Notes: a model not told the origin generated them from the sequence alone. A stretch of DNA of 64,000 bases from Tateyamaria omphalii (GCF_019802125.1 NZ_JAHVHT010000003.1:619750-683749), one strand, 5' to 3'. Positions 54,769 through 63,822 are shown, counted from the stretch's first letter. Translations and numbers: made by a program.

Positions 54769-55203
54769 TTAGTCGCCAAGCGCTTGCGTTCGGATGGCGG
54801 CGCTGTCTTCGGGTGTAATGGCAAGGGCGGCTTCGATCTGGTGCAGCACATCCTCTTCGATCCGGGCATGGTCACCATCGGCCAGAAGCACCTGCCACAT
54901 CGCCACGGCGAGGCCGCGTCGATCCTCGTAAGCTACTGTTTCCCTGAGGATATCCGTGTACTCTGGTGTGCCGGGCGCATGTCGTTCCAATGCCTCGCAC
55001 GTGGCACGCAGCTTGGCGGCTTCAAGCGGCTTTAGGTTGAAGGTCGCAGCGAGGATCTTGTCGATGGCGGCGACTTCGGGGGCCTGATACTCCCGATCGG
55101 CCATCGCCACACGCACCAGCAGCGCGCCCAGGGCCAGTTGCGGTGTTGGCTCCGGCAAGGGCGCGGTTTCTTTGGGTCTTTTGGGGAATAGGCGTTCGAA
55201 CAT
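54769..55203 (-). CDS. TerB-like protein (tandem copy 2)
   Basis: 144 residues from ATG 55203; a GTG three codons upstream overlaps the rlmJ stop and is an alternative start. The paralogous signature is QLALGALLVRVAMADREYQAPEVAAID and LLADGDHARIEEDVLHQIEAALAI. It differs from copy 1 mainly in a basic N terminus FERLFPKRPKE. No tellurite-resistance genes occur here, so a general stress role is only a guess. Confidence 0.85.
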   Translation of the reverse strand: MFERLFPKRPKETAPLPEPTPQLALGALLVRVAMADREYQAPEVAAIDKILAATFNLKPLEAAKLRATCEALERHAPGTPEYTDILRETVAYEDRRGLAVAMWQVLLADGDHARIEEDVLHQIEAALAITPEDSAAIRTQALGD

Positions 55204-55208
55204 TTTGG

Positions 55209-55982
55209 TCACTTCAGCTGGTCGAAATGAGTTTTCAGAATTGCGGCTTCTTCGGCAAGACCGAAGGGCGGTCGGATCACGAATAGGCCGGATCCCACCA
55301 TGCCATGCCCCGGTCTTGCGGGGGGAAAGCGGACCTCGTGCCTGAGGGCATCATGGTGGTCTTTCTCAAGTGATTTCAGCATGTTGTTGTGCGCGCCTGA
55401 TGTCAGAATCGGGTACCACAGCACAATGATGCCCACATTCCAGGCGCGTGCGTATTTTCGGATATGCCCGGGGATCGTTTGGTAGTCGTCCTTGATCTCG
55501 TAGCTGGGGTCGATCAGCATCAGACCCCGCCGCGGCGTGGGCGGTAGGATCGAGTGCGCCATTGCAAAGCCGTCGGCGCGGTGAACCTTGGCCGTGGGCA
55601 GCGCCAATTCGAGGGCGTTGTGTTCGGCCGGGTGCAGTTCTGCGATGGTCAGGCTGTCAGTGTCGCGCAGGATTTGGGTGGCGAACAGAGGTGAACCGGG
55701 GTATGCATTTTGTCCATGTAAGCCAGAGGTTTGCGTCAGGCACTTGATGTAAGGATGGTCAGGCGCAAACCAGTCCCGCGCCCGCGCGATCCCCTGCGCA
55801 GCTTCGCCCGTTTTCAGCGCTTCGTCTGCCCCCAGATCATAGAGCGCACGCCCGCCATGCGTCTCGATGTAGCTGACCGGTTTGTCCTTGCGCGTGAGGT
55901 AGGCGAGCATCCAGGCGAGCAGGCTGTGCTTGTGGACGTCGGCGAGGTTTCCGGCGTGATAGATGTGCTGGTAGCTGAGCAT
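55209..55982 (-). CDS. rlmJ: 23S rRNA (adenine-2030-N6)-methyltransferase
   Basis: 257 residues. It starts MLSYQHIYHAGNLADVHKH, the typical RlmJ opening, with ETHGGRALYDL near residue 40 for S-adenosylmethionine binding and the catalytic DPSYE motif (LMLIDPSYEIKDDY) of N6-adenine methyltransferases. The ending VIRPPFGLAEE is also typical. It methylates A2030 of 23S rRNA. Confidence 0.93.
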   Translation of the reverse strand: MLSYQHIYHAGNLADVHKHSLLAWMLAYLTRKDKPVSYIETHGGRALYDLGADEALKTGEAAQGIARARDWFAPDHPYIKCLTQTSGLHGQNAYPGSPLFATQILRDTDSLTIAELHPAEHNALELALPTAKVHRADGFAMAHSILPPTPRRGLMLIDPSYEIKDDYQTIPGHIRKYARAWNVGIIVLWYPILTSGAHNNMLKSLEKDHHDALRHEVRFPPARPGHGMVGSGLFVIRPPFGLAEEAAILKTHFDQLK

Positions 55983-56149
55983 GGGCGCTTATGGCCCGGC
56001 GACCACCGTACGCGCAACGGTTAACGGGCTGTTTTCCTGATTGGTGGAGAATCGGGGGTTAACGCCCGTAAAACAAGGGATATGGGCGATGCACCGGGCG
56101 TGCACCCTCTGTACACCCCCCGTACACCGGTCCGGCACAAAATCCGTGT

Positions 56150-56773
56150 TTAACGGTGCGTGCGCTGCGACGCGTTGCCAAAGGGTAAACGCGGGATCAT
56201 GCCGCCGATAAACGCGATGCGCAGGGCCGCCAGACCAACACAGATGCTCAGGGCGTATTTGGTGAACGGCTCCATCGTGCCCTGGATCAGCAAGGCGTGC
56301 GCAACCGTCCCGCCCGCTACCGTGACCACCAGCGCTGCGTGCAGGCGGCGCCATGATGTTGGGCGCAGGGGCAGGCGTTTGCGCAGGGCGGCGATCAGAG
56401 CTGCGGCGAAGACGGCCCACATGGCGATCACGCCCCAGATGGCAAAGGGTGTAGGAGAGCGAAAGAGCAGCACGTCGATCACATCGGGCGGGCTGGTGAT
56501 CCAGAGCCCGGCGACGTGGCCCACAACGGCAAGGACAAGTAGCGCGCCCGTAATGCGGTGGATGCGGCGGCTGCGCGTAGGGGACAGACCGGGCAGGTCA
56601 CCTGCCGCGAGCAAGGGTTGCAGGAGCAAAAGCGCCATGCCGAGGATACCGGCAAAGCCGGAGGCGATGTAGATCCCCTCGCGCCATTGCAGAAGCGGGC
56701 TGAACGCTGCTGCCGTGATCGGGGCCAGAAGTGCAACGCCGAGCGCCGCCCAGATCAGAGTGGCGCGCAACAA
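56150..56773 (-). CDS. Ferric-reductase-like transmembrane protein
   Basis: 207 residues with six hydrophobic helices and conserved His in the helices (HRITGALLVLAVVGHVAGLW and RRLHAALVVTVAGGTVAHALL) that can ligate two hemes, the ferric-reductase/MsrQ-like pattern. No NAD or flavin domain is present. The start is a TTG three bases after the stop of the preceding Tat-signal gene, suggesting coupling. It probably transfers electrons across the inner membrane. Confidence 0.82.
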   Translation of the reverse strand: MLRATLIWAALGVALLAPITAAAFSPLLQWREGIYIASGFAGILGMALLLLQPLLAAGDLPGLSPTRSRRIHRITGALLVLAVVGHVAGLWITSPPDVIDVLLFRSPTPFAIWGVIAMWAVFAAALIAALRKRLPLRPTSWRRLHAALVVTVAGGTVAHALLIQGTMEPFTKYALSICVGLAALRIAFIGGMIPRLPFGNASQRTHR

Positions 56774-56776
56774 GGA

Positions 56777-57268
56777 TCAGGCCGGGACCAGCACGAATTG
56801 CACATCAAGCGTTGTGTCGGAGGCGCTGGCCATGATCGGGCGCAGGAACACCGTCTCGAACCCGTTGTCGTCGTAGTCTGCATCATAGGCGAGGTGGCCG
56901 TGTGGCTGGCCGAAGGCGGGCACGATTTGGGGCATGTCCATCTGGAAGCGGCCCTGCGCGTCCGTGAGCGTGGCGCCATGGCTGCGTTCGTCGCGCTCGT
57001 GCCCTTCGGTCGTGTGGGCCCACATCTGGATGCGTGCGTTGGGAATGGGTGCCCCGTCACCTGCGCGCAGAACGGTGCCTGTCATCAGGAAGCCGCCACC
57101 CCCGATGCGGTCCATGATGGGCGCGCCGGGGCGGTAATTGTTGGCGCCGCCCCGCATTGTGGGCGTGGGGGCGATCCCCTGGGCGCGGGCAGGGAGCGTA
57201 AGACCGGTGGTGAGCAGGGCGGCGGAGCCGGTGGCAAGAACGGTGCGGCGGGGCAGTGAGGTGGTCAT
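56777..57268 (-). CDS. Tat-exported intradiol-dioxygenase-like protein
   Basis: 163 residues from ATG 57268; GAGGAG is eight bases upstream (an ATG two codons earlier is too close). SLPRRTVLATGSAALL is a Tat-like signal. The mature part resembles the C-terminal catalytic half of intradiol dioxygenases: GTVLRAGDGAPIPNARIQMWAH, LTDAQGRFQMDMP and FGQPHGHLAYDA with the His pair. The Tyr iron ligands of true dioxygenases are not obvious, so activity is doubtful. It overlaps functionally with the ferric-reductase-like membrane gene beside it. Confidence 0.7.
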   Translation of the reverse strand: MTTSLPRRTVLATGSAALLTTGLTLPARAQGIAPTPTMRGGANNYRPGAPIMDRIGGGGFLMTGTVLRAGDGAPIPNARIQMWAHTTEGHERDERSHGATLTDAQGRFQMDMPQIVPAFGQPHGHLAYDADYDDNGFETVFLRPIMASASDTTLDVQFVLVPA

Positions 57269-57366
57269 GTTCATGTCTCCTCAGTTGGCGGTTGCCTTTG
57301 AGGTAAGAGGGTAACACGACGGATAAAGCGGCGTCACGCGGTCGTGATGCCTGCGCGCGATTTGGA

Positions 57367-57444
57367 AAGGTCCGCTGTGCGGACGAAGCGGACCTTCGCT
57401 GCGGTTGCAAACGGGCAAGCCATAGCCCTTTAAAGCGGACCTTG
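57367..57444. repeat. AGCGGACCTT repeats, three copies
   Basis: AAGGTCCGCT (57367-57376) and AGCGGACCTT (57387-57396) form a perfect 10-base inverted repeat with a 10-base spacer, and AAAGCGGACCTTGG recurs at 57432-57445. It lies between the Tat gene and the end of the STAND gene, exactly where base composition changes. Confidence 0.6.
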
Positions 57445-57466
57445 GACACGAAGTTATGATCTGGCC

Positions 57467-60400
57467 TCACGGCGAAGTTTCGATTTGTAAGACCTGTGGC
57501 GGATTGCTGAAACGTGGCCGGTCAAACAGCGAGCTCATTTGAAGTGCTGCTGCGCGACGATCCCCAAGTTCAGTCAAGTGATCGAGAATCTCCAAGAACT
57601 GAACGTGGACATCAGACTGCAATGGGGCGTCTCGTTCGGCAAAGGATTGAAATAGACCGGCGAGTTGCGCAGTTCTTCCCCCGGACCAAAACCCTCTAGA
57701 CTGCCAAACTGCGGGCGCGATGCCTCCCAACCTCGAAGCGAGGAATTCGCTGCTGCGGTGATCGAATGACCTTTCAACATGGAGCAAGAATGCTTGCATG
57801 ACCTGCGGTAGATGGCCAAATCTTTCGAGCATCCAATCAATCAATGGGTCCAGTAGCTTTGCATCGGACCAATCATTGTTAGCGAAGCGGGCCGCACCCA
57901 TTGCTGGCCGATCCCAATTTGCCCCCATTGCGATACGAACCAATTTGTGAAGCTGCTCGGGAAGTCCATAGTCCTCCCGCCACTCCGGACGCTTCCAATC
58001 CGGGTCATCTGCGACTGCCTCAAAGATGTCGAGAAAAACATCAACAATGCCCGCTGGAACTGTCGGTGAATCCAGAAGTCGCATGCAGGAGTACGCATTT
58101 GCGAAAGTCGAGAGAGCTTCGCTCTTCGGCTCATGGGGCAACTGAGACAGGATAGGTATGATTGCACTACGAATACTTTGAATTGGCAATTTCTCGCACA
58201 GCGCTGCCAAGTCCCAAATGCAACTGGAAAACTCCAAACTTAGCCTTGAACCTGAACGGTGCTCGGCTTCGTCAGCTGCGCCAATTGCCGCAGTGAGCTT
58301 TTCAACGAAGCTATGCAGAAGAGCTATTAGGTCGTCACGAAAAGCATGATCTTCGTTGAACCTGTCTTTCGGGATGATCGACAACACCGACGCGAAATCC
58401 TTGACCCGCCATTGATCTAAGTGTTCCGGCTCGATTTCGGCATACGTCTCAGACAGCCCTTTTCCTTCGCCAGAAGCTAGAGCTCGTATAGTTGCCTCAA
58501 ACAGCCGTTGTTTTTCGGACGCCAGACTGTTTTCTCTCTCATCGCGTCGTCGGTACCAATCAGGTGAACCACGATCCAGTTCGAGAGTCGTCAGCTTGAA
58601 AGCGAGTGCTGTGCACTTGTCAGCGAAGCCCTTGTGTTCTCGCCAACATGATGCGGCATTTGCCAACGCAGCCAACTGCACGCCCTTGTAGGGATGAAAG
58701 CACAACCGAACCAGTTCTTCCTGTGCTGAACCTGCTAATGGTCCGCCATTCTTGACTATCGCCGTCAATCCCTTCGATGCAAACGTTTCGGGTCTGTCGT
58801 CGGAAGGAGCATCAGCGTGAAAAAACTCATCGTTTGCCGGAACAGTACTGGCGGCGCGAAATGCAACGCTTTCGGCCCATTCCACTTGATCACGTGGAAG
58901 ATCGGGCTTCAAACTCAGAATCGCTGCTGACACGGCTGCTACTCCGCCAGCGCGGCGGCTGCCGGGGTCTCCGGCATCAAAACCAGATTTGAACAGGTCC
59001 TCGTTTTCGACCTGGCGTGCGAGCGCTACAATTTCCTCTCGCGTCTGATCATCAATTTTGCCGCCCTCAAACCAAGACTCACATTGGTTCAGCAGTTGGA
59101 AGCCTTCGTTCCAATGGGCTAGCCGCTCACCTGCTTCTTCAGCTTGTTGCACTCGTTCGTCTGACGGCTGAAATGCAACGCCGACTTTCCCATCATCGGT
59201 TTCCACCTGAGCATAGTTCGACAGGTCTGCCATCGCGGCCCACTCCTCGGCTCGATGCAGAAAATATGCGACTAGCTTATCGTCATCTTCTTGGCCTTCG
59301 TGGGTGAAGGGTAGCTCATTTGGAAAGCTAGTAAGCTTTTCCGCCACCTTTTCGCGTTGGTCGTTAGCTGTGAGTATGAATGCTGTCGCGAGCCATCTGA
59401 TGTTCTTCTTCCGGGAAGGCCGCGAGTTGAGGCGTTTCAGTGCTTCAAGGTGAGTTGTATCGTTAGACAAGCCGAAGCTCGCTCCGATTTCGTTTGAATG
59501 AAGGCCTTGGACGTCATGTTGCCAGCGGTACTCGTCCATGGCCCAGATGTGCTGGCAGCCTACCAGAGCGGCTGCCGCCGGTGACAGCGCATCCTTGTCC
59601 AACAAGACTCCCAAAGCGATGCCCAGCGTGGCCACGCTTTCGTGTCCGGTAACAAGCTCCTCTACGATCTCATCAACGTCACGTCCGGCTTCGAGCTCGG
59701 AGAACGCCCAATCTTCCAGCGCCATGAGTGCCGACCCGAGGATGTCGCAAGAAAACAGACCCCGATACCAACCATAAATCCTTCGTCCGCCCCAAAACGT
59801 TTGGGATCCCCAAGGGAACTCCACACTAAATGAAACCGGAATTTCTCGGTTACGATAGTCGTATTGGGGAAGCTCTCTCCACGCGACAACGGTCCGGCTG
59901 AGCAGCTTGCGAACTAAACGAAGACCTTCTTGAGGCGCGTGCTCGAAAAGGGCTGCGAATGGTTGCTGAATAGGCGAGGCTGGATGGCAGTGGCGCGAAT
60001 AGTCGCAAATTCCCGGAGAATCCCAATCATTCATATGGGGCGACCAACCGATCATCTGCCCCCGCGACCTCTTGGCTGACTCTGATGGTAATGGGTCGAT
60101 AAACGCTTGGAAGGAAAAGTCGGCTAGGGCTTCAGGGACAACACTGGCAAGGCGCACGCTCCATGCAAAGACGCTGGTTTGGATCTTGTCGTCAATTCGT
60201 TCGCTTGTCCACGCTTGAAGCCTACGAGTTAGCAGGTCCGTGTTAGTGAGCGAGGATCTTAGGAAAGCCTGTCGAAGTTTGCGACCGAAACCATCCTTAC
60301 GAAACCCTAATGGAGTGATCTTTTTGCTCCGTTCCCTATAGTCGTAGGCATCCCATTCAGTCAATATCTGATCGACTCGTTCAGCAAAACGATCTTTGAT

Positions 60401-62671
60401 CTTGTCGGGATAATCTTGAAACAGGTTCAGCCATACTTCGAACGTGTCAACAATGTCCTCGGCCGTTGCCTCGTTCCAATCAAGCGAAAGCAACCAGATC
60501 AGCAATCGCCTCCAATTCCGAACAGGGCGGGGCCAAGACAAGAAGTCAGCTAGTCTGAATTTTTCAAACTTAGTTTTCTCGCCGAGTTCAAGAGCGCCAT
60601 GAACGACTAGAAGGTTTTCGATAGTTTTGTGAGCGCGGAAAGAAGAAAGGAGCCTGATAAGCCGGTGGTCTTCCCTCAAGAATTCTGAAATCGTGTCTTT
60701 ACGGTCAAAGAACGCTGGCGAGGAAAATGGTGCAAGGAGCCAAACCCTGCTCCAATGACGCCACGCTTCCTGCTGCTCCAGTGCCAATTGAGTTTCTGAC
60801 CAGTTGTGTCCGGTCTCGAATTCAAACTGTGACAGTAGCTCCACTACCCGGATCATTCCTGGCCTGTCTCCAGCGGCGGTGAGGGTGCTCGGCCAATCTG
60901 GACCATTTTGGCGGCACAAACCGAACATCGCCCATTCAAGAAATATGTCGTGGGTAAAGGAATATCGTCCGCTACCCGCAACCTCCGCTATCGCTCGTTC
61001 TTGTACTAGTTCCGTCAGAGCTTGAGCGGAAATGCCTTCTACTGCGGCGCTTCTATTGGTTGCTTGAGCACATCTCGCGGCTAGCTCACCCATCGCTTGG
61101 CGGCGTTCAATTGAAGAAGCTTTATCTTGTAGAGCCTGCGCTCCTTCCAACCAAACCTGCGCCAGCGAAATCTCGGAAAATTTGTCCGGTGCTCCATCAG
61201 TGCCCACTGAACGCTGTGCCAAAACCTGAGCAAAGAAAGGGCGCCTTGCAAATTCCTTTTCTTGACCCTCGGCGAACAGGACTTCGTGCATCGCTGGAAA
61301 CCGCTCGGCAAGGATGCCAGCCTCACTATCATCAAATCCATCGATCTCGACGATGTGTGCTTGGCCCTCCTCAACAAGTTGAGGAGGTAGCCATATTCTC
61401 AAGTCCTCGAGGTGTGACGACCGGGTAGATGCCACAACGCGCCAGTCCGCAAGCCTTGGATCATCGAGAAGAATAGTTACGATATCCAAGATTGTTTGAC
61501 GGGTCTCATTTCCTAGGCGATCTATCCCGTCGATGAAGAGAGTTGGTTTTCCAAGTGTGGCTAGCTCAAAAAGGAGGTCAGCAAGTCGTTCCGCTTCTAG
61601 GCGCAAGTGCTTGGCCAGTGAGGGCCAGCCGGGGCCGACGAGACGCTTGTCGGTCAGAACTAGAGCGAAACCGTGCCTGGCGTGCTCTTCGGCCAGCGCG
61701 CGTAACACCGCGGACTTTCCCGAACCGGCCTCGCCCGCTAATTGGATAAATCGCTTTCCGTCATCAATTTCGTTAATCTTTTCGAGAATACTGTTCCGCG
61801 GGACAATCAGCCCAGAGATATCCATTCGGATACCTTGAAGAGCGTGTCTTGTTTCTTCTGCTACCTTAACCAGATCGCTGCGCATGCTTGGAAGAGAAGA
61901 AAGATCAAACACTCCCGAAAGCTGCTCAACCAATGTTGCCCTTGAAAAGCTACCTGCTGCGCCGGACGCTTGTCGTGATATCTGGGAAAGTCGTACCCAA
62001 AGCTCTTCGGCACGATGACGCTCTCCAGTTGGTAGCGCATTCCTCAGACGTTCAATCGCCTCGAACGAACCTGACGCTCCTTCTGAAAGCGTGTCAAAGA
62101 CGAGGATGACAAAACGCCTTAGAAACTGCCACGAATTTTCCTCATCTTGCGCGTCTGCTGGGAGCAAAGCTTGGACATCGCTCACGAACCTTCTTTGTGC
62201 GTCGCTTGCGAAATTCTCGGTTTCGAGCCGCCTAAAAAAATCGTCTGCCGACTTGGATGTACGAGCCCATTCAAGCGTAGAGCGGGCTGCCCGGAGTGTG
62301 GACTGGGCGATATTAGCAGCAGCTAGTCCGACACGGTCCCGACCTATTCTGAAGCCGTCTTTCTTGAATTCTCGCCAGCTAGCCGAAATAACGTCTCGAA
62401 AGTCGGTATTCGTTTCAGCAGAACTCAGCGTTGGGCTTTGCTTCACTTGTAGAGCCAGTTTGGAAGGTTGGCCGTATCGATCCGACCCCTCCACAATAAT
62501 GTCGTCCAGTGGCTCGCCAAGCGCCGCGCGCTGGAGAAGGACGCCGTCAGTAATCGCTTCAGAGATCCCTCGCGCTCCGCCTTCAACAAGTAGGCTGGTC
62601 AGATATGAAGCCACTACCGAATCTTCAAAGGTGTAGCCAACGCCACCTGTTGCCTCGGGACTTGCGGTCAT
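57467..62671 (-). CDS. STAND ATPase with N-terminal Cap4-like nuclease, Avs-like defence protein
   Basis: 1,734 residues from ATG 62671 (TGGAAAATTA before it). Residues 11-110 have a restriction-type nuclease pattern: FED (E16), DDIIVEG (D57) and LALQVKQS (Q75-x-K77), as in Cap4/DUF4297 effectors. A P-loop ATPase follows: Walker A GEAGSGKS (313-320), Walker B TLFIDGIDR (377-385), sensor VVASTRSS (412-419), and a winged-helix-like RYSFTHDIFLEWAM about 600. The remaining 1,100 residues are helical repeats without a named domain, the place where Avs proteins recognise phage proteins. AT-richer than neighbours. No protease or other effector is fused. Confident for architecture, moderate for antiphage role. 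Confidence 0.78.
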   Translation of the reverse strand: MTASPEATGGVGYTFEDSVVASYLTSLLVEGGARGISEAITDGVLLQRAALGEPLDDIIVEGSDRYGQPSKLALQVKQSPTLSSAETNTDFRDVISASWREFKKDGFRIGRDRVGLAAANIAQSTLRAARSTLEWARTSKSADDFFRRLETENFASDAQRRFVSDVQALLPADAQDEENSWQFLRRFVILVFDTLSEGASGSFEAIERLRNALPTGERHRAEELWVRLSQISRQASGAAGSFSRATLVEQLSGVFDLSSLPSMRSDLVKVAEETRHALQGIRMDISGLIVPRNSILEKINEIDDGKRFIQLAGEAGSGKSAVLRALAEEHARHGFALVLTDKRLVGPGWPSLAKHLRLEAERLADLLFELATLGKPTLFIDGIDRLGNETRQTILDIVTILLDDPRLADWRVVASTRSSHLEDLRIWLPPQLVEEGQAHIVEIDGFDDSEAGILAERFPAMHEVLFAEGQEKEFARRPFFAQVLAQRSVGTDGAPDKFSEISLAQVWLEGAQALQDKASSIERRQAMGELAARCAQATNRSAAVEGISAQALTELVQERAIAEVAGSGRYSFTHDIFLEWAMFGLCRQNGPDWPSTLTAAGDRPGMIRVVELLSQFEFETGHNWSETQLALEQQEAWRHWSRVWLLAPFSSPAFFDRKDTISEFLREDHRLIRLLSSFRAHKTIENLLVVHGALELGEKTKFEKFRLADFLSWPRPVRNWRRLLIWLLSLDWNEATAEDIVDTFEVWLNLFQDYPDKIKDRFAERVDQILTEWDAYDYRERSKKITPLGFRKDGFGRKLRQAFLRSSLTNTDLLTRRLQAWTSERIDDKIQTSVFAWSVRLASVVPEALADFSFQAFIDPLPSESAKRSRGQMIGWSPHMNDWDSPGICDYSRHCHPASPIQQPFAALFEHAPQEGLRLVRKLLSRTVVAWRELPQYDYRNREIPVSFSVEFPWGSQTFWGGRRIYGWYRGLFSCDILGSALMALEDWAFSELEAGRDVDEIVEELVTGHESVATLGIALGVLLDKDALSPAAAALVGCQHIWAMDEYRWQHDVQGLHSNEIGASFGLSNDTTHLEALKRLNSRPSRKKNIRWLATAFILTANDQREKVAEKLTSFPNELPFTHEGQEDDDKLVAYFLHRAEEWAAMADLSNYAQVETDDGKVGVAFQPSDERVQQAEEAGERLAHWNEGFQLLNQCESWFEGGKIDDQTREEIVALARQVENEDLFKSGFDAGDPGSRRAGGVAAVSAAILSLKPDLPRDQVEWAESVAFRAASTVPANDEFFHADAPSDDRPETFASKGLTAIVKNGGPLAGSAQEELVRLCFHPYKGVQLAALANAASCWREHKGFADKCTALAFKLTTLELDRGSPDWYRRRDERENSLASEKQRLFEATIRALASGEGKGLSETYAEIEPEHLDQWRVKDFASVLSIIPKDRFNEDHAFRDDLIALLHSFVEKLTAAIGAADEAEHRSGSRLSLEFSSCIWDLAALCEKLPIQSIRSAIIPILSQLPHEPKSEALSTFANAYSCMRLLDSPTVPAGIVDVFLDIFEAVADDPDWKRPEWREDYGLPEQLHKLVRIAMGANWDRPAMGAARFANNDWSDAKLLDPLIDWMLERFGHLPQVMQAFLLHVERSFDHRSSEFLASRLGGIAPAVWQSRGFWSGGRTAQLAGLFQSFAERDAPLQSDVHVQFLEILDHLTELGDRRAAALQMSSLFDRPRFSNPPQVLQIETSP

Positions 62672-62870
62672 TAATTTTCCACATTTTTTTTGCTCGAATG
62701 GCCCTATCATACTCGGACTCGAGTGGAGCAAAAACATGAATTTGTCAGATTGCCCGGTATTGCGAACGCAATGTCCAGAAAGGCGGGCCGCAACGTAGTG
62801 CTTCAATCATCTAGTGGAGGTCGGTTATGGGCTACGATTGCTACAAAAGATGAGGAAAACTAGAATAGAC
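62672..62870. other. AT-rich gap upstream of the STAND gene
   Basis: About 200 bases. Includes runs of A/T near 62690 and no start-proximal gene. Must hold the promoter of the STAND gene unless it is read from the 249-residue gene upstream. No inverted repeat of note was found. Confidence 0.4.
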
Positions 62871-63620
62871 TTATCCAGACAGCTCGGGAAACTCAGCCTT
62901 TGGTAGATTGCCTTCACGTAAACGATAGTGGACATAGCGATGAACTAGAAGCCATGCCATTTGACTTAGTTTCCGATTGGTTGCCGCACTAACTGGTGTC
63001 CGATTTCCGTGTCTTGGATCAGTTGATGCCTCCGTCAGCGCTCTCAAATAACCTTCGCTGACCCTGAGTTCGCTCCGCGCTTTAGCCCACATGGCACCTT
63101 GCTTTTCATTTGGAGCTATGAGTCGCGCGATGCTTTCCGCAACTCTACCATAGCTGATCGGAGCGTAGTGGGTCTTGCTGAGCATCGATAGAAGATCTGC
63201 TACCGCTTCGCCAAATGCATGATCTGCAATCATAAGATCAGCGATGGTCTCGATGTCGTCATCGGTGAAAGTACCAAGTGATCTCAGATAAGCATCACCA
63301 AGTGCAAGTGCTTTAACGGAGCCGTCTGGCCTCACGACAAAATCGACAACAATCTGATAAGGGATAGCACTGATAAATCCTGCCGCATTCGCCAAGCGTT
63401 GAGCTGCGTCCCAGGCCGCTTGGAAAAGCGCTAGTGCTTTGTCGTCGGTATACTGCTCGACCTCAACTTTAACTTGGAACCCGCCCTCAAGAATCGAGAC
63501 TTCGATGACAGATTCGGGTTCTGTTTCCACACTTGGCTTCCGCTCGAATTTTGGAGTGTAGTTCACTGTGAGCGGTACGTGGTCAGGGACTACGCGGCCT
63601 TTGAAATAGAAGACTTCCAT
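62871..63620 (-). CDS. Unrecognised protein upstream of the STAND ATPase
   Basis: 249 residues. The N-terminal 100 residues are beta-rich (MEVFYFKGRVVPDHVPL, VIEVSILEGGFQVKVEVEQY). The rest is helical (LALFQAAWDAAQRLANAAGFI; TFTDDDIETIADLMIADHAFGEAVADLL; LSQMAWLLVHRYVHYRLREG). No signal peptide, membrane helix or catalytic motif. Composition matches the STAND gene and not the rest of the window. It lies 200 bases upstream on the same strand. It may be a partner, regulator or unrelated cargo. Confidence 0.65.
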   Translation of the reverse strand: MEVFYFKGRVVPDHVPLTVNYTPKFERKPSVETEPESVIEVSILEGGFQVKVEVEQYTDDKALALFQAAWDAAQRLANAAGFISAIPYQIVVDFVVRPDGSVKALALGDAYLRSLGTFTDDDIETIADLMIADHAFGEAVADLLSMLSKTHYAPISYGRVAESIARLIAPNEKQGAMWAKARSELRVSEGYLRALTEASTDPRHGNRTPVSAATNRKLSQMAWLLVHRYVHYRLREGNLPKAEFPELSG

Positions 63621-63700
63621 CTAGTTTGATTCCTTGAAAAATTTCACGGCAATACCGATGCTACAGCATCTTTCGTGCGCATTGGCTCGGGTTTGAGACA

Positions 63701-63734
63701 AAAAAATAAAAGCCCACTCTGAAGAGCGGGCTTT
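63701..63734 (-). terminator. Intrinsic terminator after a tRNA-like sequence
   Basis: AAAGCCC and GGGCTTT (with inner CTCT/AGAG, one mismatch) form a stem at 63708-63734. On the minus strand it is followed by a run reading TTTATTTTTTT (63710-63700). It begins right at the CCA end of the tRNA-like sequence. Confidence 0.75.
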
Positions 63735-63822
63735 GGCGGGGAGCACCGGGCTCGAACCGGATGCCCTTTCGGGCACATGACGCTTATCAGGCGCCTGCGA
63801 GGACCTCCTCGCTTCACTCGAT
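63734..63822 (-). tRNA. tRNA-like sequence, class II shape, anticodon loop GAT; possible pseudo-tRNA
   Basis: On the minus strand: T arm CCGG-TTCGAGC-CCGG, an 8-base 3' acceptor strand TGCTCCCC, discriminator G and encoded CCA (63736-63734). A variable arm TGCCC-GAAA-GGGCA gives class II shape. The anticodon arm GGCGC-CTGATAA-GCGTC would read as isoleucine (GAT). The D arm GCGAGG-AGGT-CCTCGC has a long stem and tetraloop, as in selenocysteine-type tRNAs. However, the 5' strand (ATCGAGTG, 63822-63815) pairs only at its inner five positions. It may be decayed, an attachment-site remnant, or an unusual tRNA. To the right edge (63823-64000) no gene can be supported. Confidence 0.4.
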
